A DNA stretch of 50,464 bases from a virus. The notes under the pieces were generated by a model. It saw only the letters and a program-made list of their open reading frames with translations, had not been told where the DNA came from and ran no database searches. The stretch spans positions 1 through 50,464 of IMG/VR virus record IMGVR_UViG_3300031578_000057. One strand, written 5' to 3'. The position numbers and the translations under genes are program-made. The first letter of the stretch is position 1, and each line of letters starts with the position of its first letter. This document shows, piece after piece, positions 7,741-16,098 of this stretch.

Positions 7741-8196
7741 ATGACCGAAGCAGGAGACCCGTTCGTGAACCCGAGCAAGGAAGCCGCGGCCGAAATCGAA
7801 GTCATTCGAGAAAGCCAAGTCGCCCCGCCGGAGAAAATCCAAGAAGCGCTGGACGCGCTCGCCGAGTTCGAAGCCGACGAAGTGGCCGAGGCAGCGGCCG
7901 TGGAAGCCGCGCGTCCGCTCTCCCTTGACGAAGTTCGAGAAATCGTAAAGACCACCGCCAAGGCGGTAGAAGTCGCGACGGTGAACTTGGAGAAGGCCCA
8001 GAAAGCGCACCAACTCGCTAGCAGGCTCGAAGTCAAGTCGCGGGCGGTGCCCACGTTGCAAGAAATGAACGCGGCGCAGGTGAGGGTGACGGCGAGCGAG
8101 GTTCGCCACAAGAATCGCGCCATGAAGGCCCTCGGGGCACTCGGCTACGGAGAGCCGAAGATGAAGCCGCACCCGCCGCTCTTCGAGAGCCGATAA
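7741..8196 (+). CDS. Helical head-region protein, unknown
   Basis: This 151-residue, Ala/Glu-rich protein is predicted to be mostly helical, with a likely coiled coil at residues 50-100 (EVREIVKTTAKAVEVATVNL). It carries PTLQEMNAAQV near residue 103, similar to the preceding gene product. It ends in a basic, Pro-containing tail. I do not recognise a family. Its position between decoration and connector genes suggests a minor head or assembly protein. The ATG has AGGAG nine bases upstream. Confidence 0.7.
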   Translation: MTEAGDPFVNPSKEAAAEIEVIRESQVAPPEKIQEALDALAEFEADEVAEAAAVEAARPLSLDEVREIVKTTAKAVEVATVNLEKAQKAHQLASRLEVKSRAVPTLQEMNAAQVRVTASEVRHKNRAMKALGALGYGEPKMKPHPPLFESR

Positions 8197-8198
8197 CG

Positions 8199-8780
8199 GT
8201 GGCCGCCTCGATCGACCCGACTGAACTGGAGATTTATCTTCAGACCCAAAAGCAGTATAGTCGAAGAGAAAAGTACCTCCGGGCTGGCGCAGGGTATCCA
8301 AACCCAGCGTTTGTCGTGCAACCCGGAATCGGGATCGCGGCCCCGGTTACGCTTGCGCAGGGTTCGGGGGCCGTAACTCTGATATATTCAATAGAGTCGG
8401 TAGGCCCGGCTGGCGTATACCCAAACGGAAATGCCTTTGATTGTGGAGACCTGTTAATCTCTCACGTGACGGCCGGGACTTTAGGCATAGTTAGTTCCGG
8501 TTTTACTGTCATTCTGTCCCCGAATTTGTCACTTACTTCAACTCCGGGCGGGGGCTTTCCTGCGAGTGGTACGAACACTTACGTCATTTTCTCAGACCCG
8601 CCTAACAACCGAATGGGCGCCTTCATGAACGGAATCCAAATAACTCAAGGTACGGGTGCCATTCCACTTTGGGCCGACGGTGTGAAAACATGGGAATTTG
8701 CTAACTCGATTAGCAACGTTGGTTTTGTAAGTGACCTTGAAATTCACCTCGGGTTTGTACCCCCAGGTTTTGTGGGGTAA
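8199..8780 (+). CDS. Beta-rich Gly/Ser protein, possible head fibre or decoration
   Basis: This 193-residue product starts at the GTG at 8199, two bases after the previous stop. A polar helical N-terminus (about 30 residues, TELEIYLQTQKQYSRREKYL) is followed by Gly/Ser/Thr/Val-rich strands. The DNA here is less GC-rich and uses codons such as ATA and TTA more than its neighbours, which hints at later acquisition. A short attaching helix plus a beta domain is common in head fibres and surface-display proteins. No family is recognised. Confidence 0.6.
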   Translation: MAASIDPTELEIYLQTQKQYSRREKYLRAGAGYPNPAFVVQPGIGIAAPVTLAQGSGAVTLIYSIESVGPAGVYPNGNAFDCGDLLISHVTAGTLGIVSSGFTVILSPNLSLTSTPGGGFPASGTNTYVIFSDPPNNRMGAFMNGIQITQGTGAIPLWADGVKTWEFANSISNVGFVSDLEIHLGFVPPGFVG

Positions 8781-8783
8781 AGA

Positions 8784-9386
8784 ATGGCGAGTGGACTAAC
8801 AGAAGTAGCGGACCTCGTTGTAGAAGACGGGACCATCGTCGCCGGTGCGAATAGCTACAACGCATTGGCGGACATTACCGCGTACGCTACGCTTCGGCAA
8901 GATACCCCGGCGGTCGCATGGCTGAACGCCGGGGAGTCGGACCAAGTCGCCGCGGCCATCATCGCCGCCGACTACATGGACACCCGGTGGAAATTCTCTT
9001 CGTCGATCAGCGATCCGGGGACCGACGTCCTCGCGGCCCAAGACCTTGAGTGGCCGCGCCTAGCGCAGTACGACTCGCGGTGGGTATGGATCGCCGACGA
9101 CGAAATCCCCGGCTGGATCACCGACGCGCATTCGGAGTACGCGATGCGGGCAATCACCCCGGCAACGTTCGTCGCTCGTGCGCTCTTGAACGACCTTGTG
9201 ACCCAGGACGCCTCGGGGCGCTTCATCAAAGAGACCTTCCAGCAAGTCGGCCCGCTGCGCAAGCAAGTCAAGTATAGTGATTCGAAGGGCACGAAAACGT
9301 GGTCGAACTATGGGAATGCAGACCGCATCATGCGGGCTTCAGGTCTTGTGGTTTCCGCCTCTGGTACGATGGCGGTTCGCGGCTAA
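8784..9386 (+). CDS. Head-tail adaptor (DnaT-like/gp6-like connector)
   Basis: This 200-residue protein contains a pattern typical of the phage 'putative DnaT-like' connector family: an early NSYNALADITAYA segment, Ala-rich helices with WLNAG and AAIIAADYMD, then LEWPRLAQYDSRW. These adaptors bind the portal ring after packaging; the DnaT name is historical. The gene lies where gp6-like adaptors are found, before the stopper and tail terminator. The ATG is three bases after the previous stop, and the stop overlaps the next ATG (TAATG). Confidence 0.7.
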   Translation: MASGLTEVADLVVEDGTIVAGANSYNALADITAYATLRQDTPAVAWLNAGESDQVAAAIIAADYMDTRWKFSSSISDPGTDVLAAQDLEWPRLAQYDSRWVWIADDEIPGWITDAHSEYAMRAITPATFVARALLNDLVTQDASGRFIKETFQQVGPLRKQVKYSDSKGTKTWSNYGNADRIMRASGLVVSASGTMAVRG

Positions 9387-9790
9387 TGTCTGCACTCACC
9401 GAAGACCTCGCGGACCTCGCCGTCGAACTCATTACCGAGGAAGGGCGAGTAATCACAATTCGATCGAAGGTAAACGTACCCGACCCGGCGCAGCCGTGGA
9501 AACTATTGTCGACGTCAAACACGGACCAAGTGACGGTCGGCGCTTTCTTCGAGAATATGTACTCCGATCTTGTTATTGCGCTCGGTCAAGTCCTCGGGGC
9601 GCCCGAAGGGGCGCGCTCGAATCTGACCATGAAAGAGACGAGTTGCCTAATCCCGGCGCGAGACCTTACGTCCGAGATAGTGGCAGAAAACACTATCATC
9701 GACGGGACGTCCACGTGGGAAATCATTAGCGTCGAGAAGATTGGGCCGGGCACGGTTCCCGTCTTGTATATCTGCACGTTGGGGCGATAA
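9386..9790 (+). CDS. Head-closure/stopper candidate
   Basis: This 134-residue protein starts at the ATG overlapping the previous stop. It is mixed alpha/beta (VELITEEGRVITIRSKVNV early, ENTIIDGTSTWEIISVEKI late). The second half resembles small beta-barrel stopper proteins that close the connector after packaging. Assignment is mainly by gene order: adaptor, this gene, tail terminator, tube. No catalytic residues are seen. Overlaps on both sides suggest tight translational coupling. Confidence 0.55.
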   Translation: MSALTEDLADLAVELITEEGRVITIRSKVNVPDPAQPWKLLSTSNTDQVTVGAFFENMYSDLVIALGQVLGAPEGARSNLTMKETSCLIPARDLTSEIVAENTIIDGTSTWEIISVEKIGPGTVPVLYICTLGR

Positions 9791-10209
9791 TGGCAAGCAC
9801 GTACGCTGAACTACGCGACGCGATTCAAGACTTCGTTCTTCCCGTATGGAATACCGCTACAGGTAGCGCGCCATTACACTACGACAACCTTGACGGTTCT
9901 CGGGCCGAAGGAACCACGTGGGGTCGGCTAACAATTCGGCAGACCGGTGGAACCCGCGCGACCCTCGGCAGCAACGCACGGTTCCGACGCTTTGGAGCTA
10001 TTTTTGTTCAAATCTTCGTCCCTCGGGACACGGGGATGGAGACCGCGGACGCTATCGCAGAGGCGTTAGTCGAAGCATTCGAGAACGCAGGGGGAGTCGG
10101 GAACGTGTGGTTCCGGGACGTCGCAATGCGAGAAATTGGGCTGGATAAAGATTCAGCCTTTCACCAAATGAACGTCGAAGCGCCGTACACCTTTGACCGG
10201 CTCACATAG
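9790..10209 (+). CDS. Tail terminator (DUF4128-like)
   Basis: A 139-residue protein with the typical layout of small tail-terminator proteins: an N-terminal helix (YAELRDAIQDFV), a strand segment with RRFGAIFVQIFVPRDTG, then a long helix ADAIAEALVEAFENAG. A ring of this protein would cap the tail tube and set its joining surface to the head. It directly precedes the tube gene, as expected. Similarity to the DUF4128 family is from memory of the pattern. Confidence 0.7.
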   Translation: MASTYAELRDAIQDFVLPVWNTATGSAPLHYDNLDGSRAEGTTWGRLTIRQTGGTRATLGSNARFRRFGAIFVQIFVPRDTGMETADAIAEALVEAFENAGGVGNVWFRDVAMREIGLDKDSAFHQMNVEAPYTFDRLT

Positions 10210-10224
10210 GAGACCTTTTAGACA

Positions 10225-11724
10225 ATGTCCAATACCAATCGAGTAGCCCTTCGGGCTGCGCTGGAGTCGAGCTTCGGCGTCGTTCCGACGGCGCCCGTCC
10301 TTCGCGACCTCTGCATCACCGGAGCGCCTTCGCTGGCATTTACCCCGGAGACAACCGTTTCGGAAAAGATCCGATCGGATCGCCAAATCGACGACCTCAT
10401 TTTGGTCGGCGGCGAAGCGGGGGGAGACGTCAACTCCGAACTCGCGTTCAGCGTCCACGACTTCCTTCTGGAAGGCGCGTTCTTCAACTCGTTTCAGGTT
10501 CGCAATGAGCGCCTGAACGACGAAGTCACGACCGAAATCACGGCCGTAACCGGAACCGAGTTCACCGTTCTGACCGGTGGCGTCCCCGTCGTGAACGATA
10601 TCGTTCGCGGTGAGGGGTTCAGCGTGGCGGCGAACAACGCCTACCACGTTATCGACGGCGTGCCTTCGGCAACGCAGTTCACCACGGCCACGGCCACGGC
10701 CGAGGCGACCCCGCCCAATCAGGCGCGGTTGACCACGGTTGGCCGGCGAGGCGCCGCAGGCGACCTCGTGCTGACGATCGCGGGCACGAGTACGCTCGGG
10801 TCCACGGTCCTCGACTTCACCACGCTCGGCCTTCAGGCCGGCGACTGGATCGCGCTTGACGCGCTCCCGGTTGCGCCGACGAGTGAGGGATTCTACCGAA
10901 TCGCGATCACGCCGACGGCCACGCTCATCACGTTCGATATCGTTCCGGTTGGCGCGGTCACAGACACCCCGGCGGGTGCGATGGATATCTACATGGGCGA
11001 GCGGCTCATCAACGGTGTCCAGTTCCAAAGCTATTCCCTCGAAGAAGTGTTCGAGGATCATTCGCCGGTGACGTTTCAGTATTTCCGCGGAATGACCGTG
11101 GATGGCATGGTGCTCACCGCCCCGAGTCAGTCGATCGTGTCGATCGTTTTCACCTTCTCCGGAAAGGACGGGTTCTACTCTGATACGGGACTTCCGGCAA
11201 TCGTGCCCGATCAGCTTCCCGCCGTTGACGGCCCGACGGCGCGCGTAGGTGCGGCGACAACCGTCACCTCACTCCCGGTGAATGTGCTCAACTCAAGCTC
11301 GAACGTCGCGCGAATCTCGCGTGGCGGCGTGCCCATCGTCGGGGCGAACTTCGTACTCGAAGCCTCGGTAGAGATTGCAAATAACCTTCGGCAGTTGAAC
11401 GCCGTGGGCTTCCTTGGCGCGACCAAAATCGGCGACGGCGAGTTCGGGGTCACGGGTTCGCTGAACACGTACTTCGACGACGCGTCGCTGGCACGTGACG
11501 TTGTGGCGAACGCCGAGACTTCGTTCGACATGCGCTTCGTCGACAACGCCGGTCACGCGATTGTCATCGACGCACCGCGCATCAAGTTCTCCGAAGGCGC
11601 CCCTGAAGTGCCGTCGAAGAACGAAGACGTCACCATCGCCCTCGCCTATCAGGCGATCCGCGAGCCCGTCTTCAACTACACGCTTCTCTGGCAGCGGTTT
11701 ACAGGCTTCCAGAAGTCCAATTAA
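10225..11724 (+). CDS. Major tail tube protein
   Basis: This 499-residue protein polymerises into the non-contractile tail tube. It begins NRVALRAALESSFGVVPTAP, then PETTVSEKIRSDRQI and GGEAGGDVNSELAFSVHDFLLEGA, a pattern common in long tube proteins of siphoviruses. At about 500 residues it is larger than the 200-250 of minimal tube proteins. The Thr/Val-rich region around residues 105-250 may be an inserted beta domain facing outward. AGGAGA lies a few bases before the ATG. A hairpin terminator follows, as expected for a highly made protein. Confidence 0.85.
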   Translation: MSNTNRVALRAALESSFGVVPTAPVLRDLCITGAPSLAFTPETTVSEKIRSDRQIDDLILVGGEAGGDVNSELAFSVHDFLLEGAFFNSFQVRNERLNDEVTTEITAVTGTEFTVLTGGVPVVNDIVRGEGFSVAANNAYHVIDGVPSATQFTTATATAEATPPNQARLTTVGRRGAAGDLVLTIAGTSTLGSTVLDFTTLGLQAGDWIALDALPVAPTSEGFYRIAITPTATLITFDIVPVGAVTDTPAGAMDIYMGERLINGVQFQSYSLEEVFEDHSPVTFQYFRGMTVDGMVLTAPSQSIVSIVFTFSGKDGFYSDTGLPAIVPDQLPAVDGPTARVGAATTVTSLPVNVLNSSSNVARISRGGVPIVGANFVLEASVEIANNLRQLNAVGFLGATKIGDGEFGVTGSLNTYFDDASLARDVVANAETSFDMRFVDNAGHAIVIDAPRIKFSEGAPEVPSKNEDVTIALAYQAIREPVFNYTLLWQRFTGFQKSN

Positions 11725-11731
11725 AACCTTG

Positions 11732-11760
11732 GCCCGGGGCATGTAGCCCCGGGCTTCGGC
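11732..11760 (+). terminator. Hairpin terminator after the tube gene
   Basis: A nine-base perfect stem (GCCCGGGGC at 11732-11740 with 11746-11754), loop ATGTA, is followed by TTCGGCTTT. The T-tract is interrupted, so termination is probably partial, reducing tail chaperone levels relative to tube. Confidence 0.65.
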
Positions 11761-11787
11761 TTTACACTATTACAACAGGAGACCCCC

Positions 11788-12189
11788 ATGGGACTTTACG
11801 ACCTCTTCGGAACAGACCTTGACTTGGAAAAAGACGGCTTCGCGCTGGAGTACGGCGACGTCACCTTCGTTATCGCGCGGGCGGGCGGAGCGAACCAGAA
11901 GTACCAACGATGCGTCGAGCGGAAGATGCGGCCGTACCGGTCGGCAATCAACTCGGGCACCATGGTCGAAGACACCGCCCGCAAGCTCATGGCCGAAGCC
12001 TACGCGGAGACGATCGTCCTCGCGTGGGACGGCGTCACGGATCGAGACAACAACGTCCTCGACTTCACGGTGGAGAACGTGACGAAGGTCTTGCTTGACC
12101 TCCCGGACCTGTTCAACGAACTCATTACAGAGTCTTCGAGGATCGCGAACTTCGTGGCGGCGGCGGCGGAAGCAGACTCAAAAGACTAG
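11788..12189 (+). CDS. Tail assembly chaperone, short form (gpG-like)
   Basis: This 133-residue protein holds the position of lambda gpG, between tube and tape measure. It binds the tape measure so that tube subunits polymerise around it. It begins MGLYDLFGTDLDLEKDGFAL and ends in an Ala/Glu-rich tail (AAAAEADSKD), typical of the shift region. At its end the reading frame can slip back one base on AAA (12181-12183) to continue into the next frame, giving a longer G-T protein. AGGAGACCCCC precedes the ATG. Confidence 0.8.
   Translation: MGLYDLFGTDLDLEKDGFALEYGDVTFVIARAGGANQKYQRCVERKMRPYRSAINSGTMVEDTARKLMAEAYAETIVLAWDGVTDRDNNVLDFTVENVTKVLLDLPDLFNELITESSRIANFVAAAAEADSKD
12178..12186 (+). promoter_or_regulatory. 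Probable -1 frameshift site in tail chaperone gene
   Basis: The bases TCAAAAGAC near the end of the short chaperone let a Lys tRNA on AAA (12181-12183) re-pair with AAA at 12180-12182. The -1 frame is open from here through 12590 and reads RLGEFLGFQLRTG. It is not a perfect X-XXY-YYZ heptamer, so slippage may be inefficient, as usual for this gene pair. Confidence 0.6.
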
Positions 12190-12590
12190 GGGAGTTTCTT
12201 GGTTTCCAACTCCGCACGGGGAAAAACGCGGCTAAGATAGCCTCGGCGGCGAAGGAAATGGGAACTCCACTCCCCAAATCTATCGCCGACGCCCCACTCT
12301 TGGAAGACACGTACCAACACAACATCCTCGCGGCATTCTGGAAACTTTCCACGTGTCGCGAGGTTGGTATGGGCACCGGCCCTATACCATGGGTTGCCAT
12401 CGACCGCTTCGCAACGAGACAAGGGTACGACATAGACGAGATTGAGTATGAGACGTTCGTGTACCTTATCATGGAACTAGACTCGGTGTTCTTGGATTAC
12501 GTCCGCCAAGAGAGCGAAAAGGAATCGAACCGTGGCAAATCCAGAACAGTTCGCCAAAAGAATGAAGCGAATCGCGTTAGGCGTCGTTGA
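12183..12590 (+). CDS. Tail assembly chaperone, frameshift extension (gpT-like part)
   Basis: This is the T part of a G-T fusion, read in the -1 frame relative to the gene at 11788. It gives about 135 residues after the shift: an alpha-helical segment with GFQLRTGKNAAKIASAAKEM, then ILAAFWKLSTCREVG, GPIPWVAIDRFATRQG and an acidic ETFVYLIMELDSVFLDYV end. The FW-LS, GPI-W and final MELD-like patterns recur in second chaperone ORFs of siphoviruses. No ribosome site precedes the only ATG (12258), which supports frameshifting. The end overlaps the next gene by 59 bases. Confidence 0.72.
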   Translation, partial: RLGEFLGFQLRTGKNAAKIASAAKEMGTPLPKSIADAPLLEDTYQHNILAAFWKLSTCREVGMGTGPIPWVAIDRFATRQGYDIDEIEYETFVYLIMELDSVFLDYVRQESEKESNRGKSRTVRQKNEANRVRRR

Positions 12591-12993
12591 CGGCGCGGCT
12601 CGGAGTGTCCGCAATTCGGCGATCAGCGTCATTCGGGTAGCGGCAAACACCACGCCGGTAGACACCATGCTCGCTCAGTCGAATTGGGTGGCGTCCATTG
12701 GGGAGCCCGACTTGACCCCCCGGCCTATCCGCCCGCGTACCGACGTGGTTGTGGAAGCTCGGACTGCGCTCCCCCTCGAAGAAATCAGGCGAGCGATCTT
12801 CTCCCGGAACGTGGTTGAAATCCATGTTGCCAACGGCGGGGACAAGGTTCCCTACCTCGGCAAGCTGAATAGAGGGTCGAGCAGGCAAGCCCCCGCCGGG
12901 TTCGTCGGCGCTGCACTCCGGGCGGGGGCCGTCGGTCCTCTATCAAAATCAAAACTACTGCGCGTCAAAGGCAGTAGCGCGAAGGGTTCATAA
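12532..12993 (+). CDS. Tail-completion protein candidate (HK97 gp10-like)
   Basis: This 153-residue basic protein starts at the GTG at 12532. It begins with a helix (EQFAKRMKRIALGVVDGAAR), then TPVDTMLAQSNWVASIG, then a conserved-looking YLGKLNRGSSRQAPAGFVGAAL. The 'TPVDTG..rANW' and 'LN.GsS.QAPaGF' patterns belong to HK97 gp10-like minor tail/neck proteins. It is unusual that it follows rather than precedes the chaperone genes. A role in joining head and tail is likely. Confidence 0.65.
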   Translation: MANPEQFAKRMKRIALGVVDGAARSVRNSAISVIRVAANTTPVDTMLAQSNWVASIGEPDLTPRPIRPRTDVVVEARTALPLEEIRRAIFSRNVVEIHVANGGDKVPYLGKLNRGSSRQAPAGFVGAALRAGAVGPLSKSKLLRVKGSSAKGS

Positions 12994-15900
12994 TTGGCTG
13001 AAGTTCTCGATATCGTCGTCCGGCAACGGGGCGCGCGGCAGGTCGCTAAAGACATCGCGCAAATCGGAGTGTCGGCGACGAGTGCCACAACACGCCTAAA
13101 GACGATGCAGCAAGCGCTCAAGGGCACGTCTACGGCCATGACCCAAGCGTCGGCAGCGGGGTCGAAGTTCTCGACCTCGATGAACAAGGTCGCGACCGGA
13201 ACGACCGCCGCCGGCGCCGGGCTCAAGCGTACACGCCTCGGGTTGTCAGGGGTCGGCACCGGGGCATTCGTCGCCGGCGCGGCCTTGACTGCGGGGTTCC
13301 TCAAACCCCTCAAGTCGATCATTAGCTCCGCCGGAGCCTTCCAGTCGGCGATGAACTTGGTCTCAGTGCTGACGTCGGTAGACAAGACGTCGACCGCCTT
13401 CACGGCCCTCGAAGCGAAAGCGAAAGAACTCGGCGTCACGACGCAGTTCACCGCGGTTCAGGCAGCCGAGGGTATGCAATTCCTCGCGAAGACCGGCCTC
13501 GAAGCGAACGAAGTTCTCACCGCGATCCCGTCCACGTTGGCGCTCGCGGCCGCGGCCTCGATCGACCTCGGGCGCGCGTCTGACATCACCACGAACATTC
13601 TCAAGGGCTTCCGGCTCTCGCTCGAAGACCTCCCGGGCGCCGTCGATATCCTCGCGGCTACATTCTCTTCGTCGAACACGGACATCGAACAACTCGCGGC
13701 CTCGTTCAAGAAAGCCGGCCCCGTTGCGGCCGAGTTCGGGCAAGAGTTCAAAGACGTTGCCGCGGTCATCGGCGCCCTCGGTGACGCCGGCATTCAGGCG
13801 GAAGAGTCGGGCGTCGCCCTCCGCCGTATGTTCATCAACCTTCAGAACGACGCGGCGAAGTCGAACTCGATCCTCCGCAAGTTCGGTATCTCAATTCAGG
13901 ACGACGTCACCGGGCAGATGCGCCCATTGATCGACATTTTCAAAGATATCGAAAAAGCCCCGCTCCGCCCCGCCGAGCGCATCAAGCTCTTCGGCGCTCG
14001 CGCGCTCGCCGCGGCCGGCATCATCGAGAATTCGGTGGGTGGGTTGGACGCCTTCGCGAAGTCAATTTCTGAGAACGTGGGCCGGGCCGCCGAGATTGGC
14101 GCCGCCCGCCTTGAGGGTTTCGACGGTGCCGCGAAGCTCTTGAAGTCCGCAATGGAAGGGCTCGGGCTCGCCATCGCGCAGTCTGGCGTCCTCGACTTCT
14201 TCACTCGACTCGTGGAGAAAGTCACGGTTGTTATCCGATGGATGGCGGCTCTTCCGAAGCCGATCCTCGCCACCATCGGAGTAATTCTCACTCTCGGTAG
14301 CGCGCTCGCCGCTATCCTCGTGCCGCTCGGGCTCATCGCCGTCGGCCTAAGCACACTCGCGCCGCTCTTCGCTCCCGGCGCGCTCTTTGCCGGAGTGGGC
14401 GTAGCCGCTAGTGCCGTGGGTGCGGCATTTGCCGCACTTATAATCCCCGTCACTCTGCTAGTCGCGGCCTACCTGTTACTGAAAGACATTTCGTTTGACC
14501 TCGGCGGCGAGACCGTCACCCTTGGTAACCTTGTCGCCGAAATGGGCGACAGTATTGTCGCCCTTGGGAAAGAGGCGTCCCTTTCATGGACACTAATGAA
14601 AGACAGTTTCAATGATATGTCTTCAGACATTTCAGAAGAGTCCAGCGGCATTCTGGATAATCTTCCGTCGTTCAACGACTTCGTCGCGTCTGGTATCGCC
14701 AGCTTCGAAATCTTTGGTCGGGTCGTAGCGGCGGTCTTCGTTCGCATTGGGAAGGGGCTCGGTGGGTTCGCGTCTGACTTGGTGGACGCTTTCAACTCGG
14801 TCCCCGAGGCAATCAAGGCAGCGTTCGACGGTGACGAGGCCACGAGCGCGGGGGAAATTATCGGCTCGAAGTTCAAGAATGGTTTCGTTAAGCAGTTCGA
14901 AGGACTCTCGGACGAAATATCGGCAATCGTCGCGGACTCGACGGCCAAGGCGCAGTCGGCGCTAAGTCTCCTCGGCCAAACCGACTTCGTTAAACGGGCC
15001 GCGGCCCGTCCGACCGGCGGAGCCCCCGACGATCCCGCCGCAACCGGAAAGATAGGCGGTGGTGTGAGTACACCCCCACCGCCGAAAGACGTGCTCACGA
15101 CGTTTTCCGATCAGCAAGTGAAGGCCGCGGAAGCCGTCCAAAAGCTCGTCAACGCCGTTACGCCCGGTACTGACGCAATAAATATGATGGCCGCGGCGAC
15201 GACCACGCTGAACGACGCCCAACAACTCGGGGTTATCACCGGCGGACAGAACGTGGCGATCCTTCAGCAAATTCGCGAAGAAGGCGCCGAGGGTTTCCTC
15301 GCCGGCATCAACCCCGTAACGGCCGCGTACCGCGATCAACGGATCGCCCTAGAAGAACTCGCGGTAGCGAGCGAACTGTTCAACTTGAGTGAACAAGAGC
15401 AAATTATCGCCAGTGACCTCATCAAAGAGAAGACCGAAGAACGCCTTCTCCAACTCGATCAGTTCAAAGAAAAATTGAGCTTGGTTGACGCAACGCGTAT
15501 GGGTGTGCAAAACGGTTTCGAAGAGTTTGTGAAAGGGCTCGGCACGTCGTTCGACATTGTCTCCGCCGCTACACAAAAGCTCGGCAACTTGATTTCCAGT
15601 TCTCTTGTAACGGCAATCACCGAAGGCAAGTTTGCATTCAAAGACTTCGCGACCGCGGTAATCAAGCTGATTGGCGATATGATAATTCAGCTAATAATCC
15701 AAATCGCCTTGCAAGCCGCGCTAAAAGCGCTCGGTGGTGGCGGTGGTGGTGGCGCCGCCAATGGGGCCAATGTCGGTTCGCAGGCAAATAACTTGTCCTT
15801 CGCTACACCCGGTATGGCCGAGGGTGGCCCGATTTCAGGGTCGGTTGGTCAAACGTTCCTTGTTGGTGAAGAAGGCCCCGAACTCTTCGTACCGAAGTCG

Positions 15901-16098
15901 ACCGGCGATATTGTGCCTAACAAACAATCGGCCGCGATGATGCAACAGAAAGAAGCCCCGCCGCCCGTTGTGAACGTATCGGTTGTGAACGTGAGTGACC
16001 CCAACGAAGTACCCGATGGAATGGCGTCGAGTGCTGGAGAGAAAGTGATTATGAATACAGTCCAAAAGAACGCCGGCGTCTTGAAAGGCATTCTCTAA
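12994..16098 (+). CDS. Tape measure protein
   Basis: This 1034-residue protein sets tail length and is extruded at infection. It starts at the TTG right after the previous stop. Residues about 130-300 match the TP901-type tape measure core (LGVTTQFTAVQAAEGMQFLA, GLEANEVLTAIPSTLALAAA, LGDAGIQAEESGVALRRMF). Hydrophobic segments near residues 420-500 are likely membrane-inserting. A second hydrophobic stretch near 890 is followed by Gly-rich linker and the common C-terminal motif MAEGGPISGSVGQTFLVGEE. At about 1.5 angstrom per residue, the tail would be about 150 nm. Confidence 0.93.
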   Translation: MAEVLDIVVRQRGARQVAKDIAQIGVSATSATTRLKTMQQALKGTSTAMTQASAAGSKFSTSMNKVATGTTAAGAGLKRTRLGLSGVGTGAFVAGAALTAGFLKPLKSIISSAGAFQSAMNLVSVLTSVDKTSTAFTALEAKAKELGVTTQFTAVQAAEGMQFLAKTGLEANEVLTAIPSTLALAAAASIDLGRASDITTNILKGFRLSLEDLPGAVDILAATFSSSNTDIEQLAASFKKAGPVAAEFGQEFKDVAAVIGALGDAGIQAEESGVALRRMFINLQNDAAKSNSILRKFGISIQDDVTGQMRPLIDIFKDIEKAPLRPAERIKLFGARALAAAGIIENSVGGLDAFAKSISENVGRAAEIGAARLEGFDGAAKLLKSAMEGLGLAIAQSGVLDFFTRLVEKVTVVIRWMAALPKPILATIGVILTLGSALAAILVPLGLIAVGLSTLAPLFAPGALFAGVGVAASAVGAAFAALIIPVTLLVAAYLLLKDISFDLGGETVTLGNLVAEMGDSIVALGKEASLSWTLMKDSFNDMSSDISEESSGILDNLPSFNDFVASGIASFEIFGRVVAAVFVRIGKGLGGFASDLVDAFNSVPEAIKAAFDGDEATSAGEIIGSKFKNGFVKQFEGLSDEISAIVADSTAKAQSALSLLGQTDFVKRAAARPTGGAPDDPAATGKIGGGVSTPPPPKDVLTTFSDQQVKAAEAVQKLVNAVTPGTDAINMMAAATTTLNDAQQLGVITGGQNVAILQQIREEGAEGFLAGINPVTAAYRDQRIALEELAVASELFNLSEQEQIIASDLIKEKTEERLLQLDQFKEKLSLVDATRMGVQNGFEEFVKGLGTSFDIVSAATQKLGNLISSSLVTAITEGKFAFKDFATAVIKLIGDMIIQLIIQIALQAALKALGGGGGGGAANGANVGSQANNLSFATPGMAEGGPISGSVGQTFLVGEEGPELFVPKSTGDIVPNKQSAAMMQQKEAPPPVVNVSVVNVSDPNEVPDGMASSAGEKVIMNTVQKNAGVLKGIL

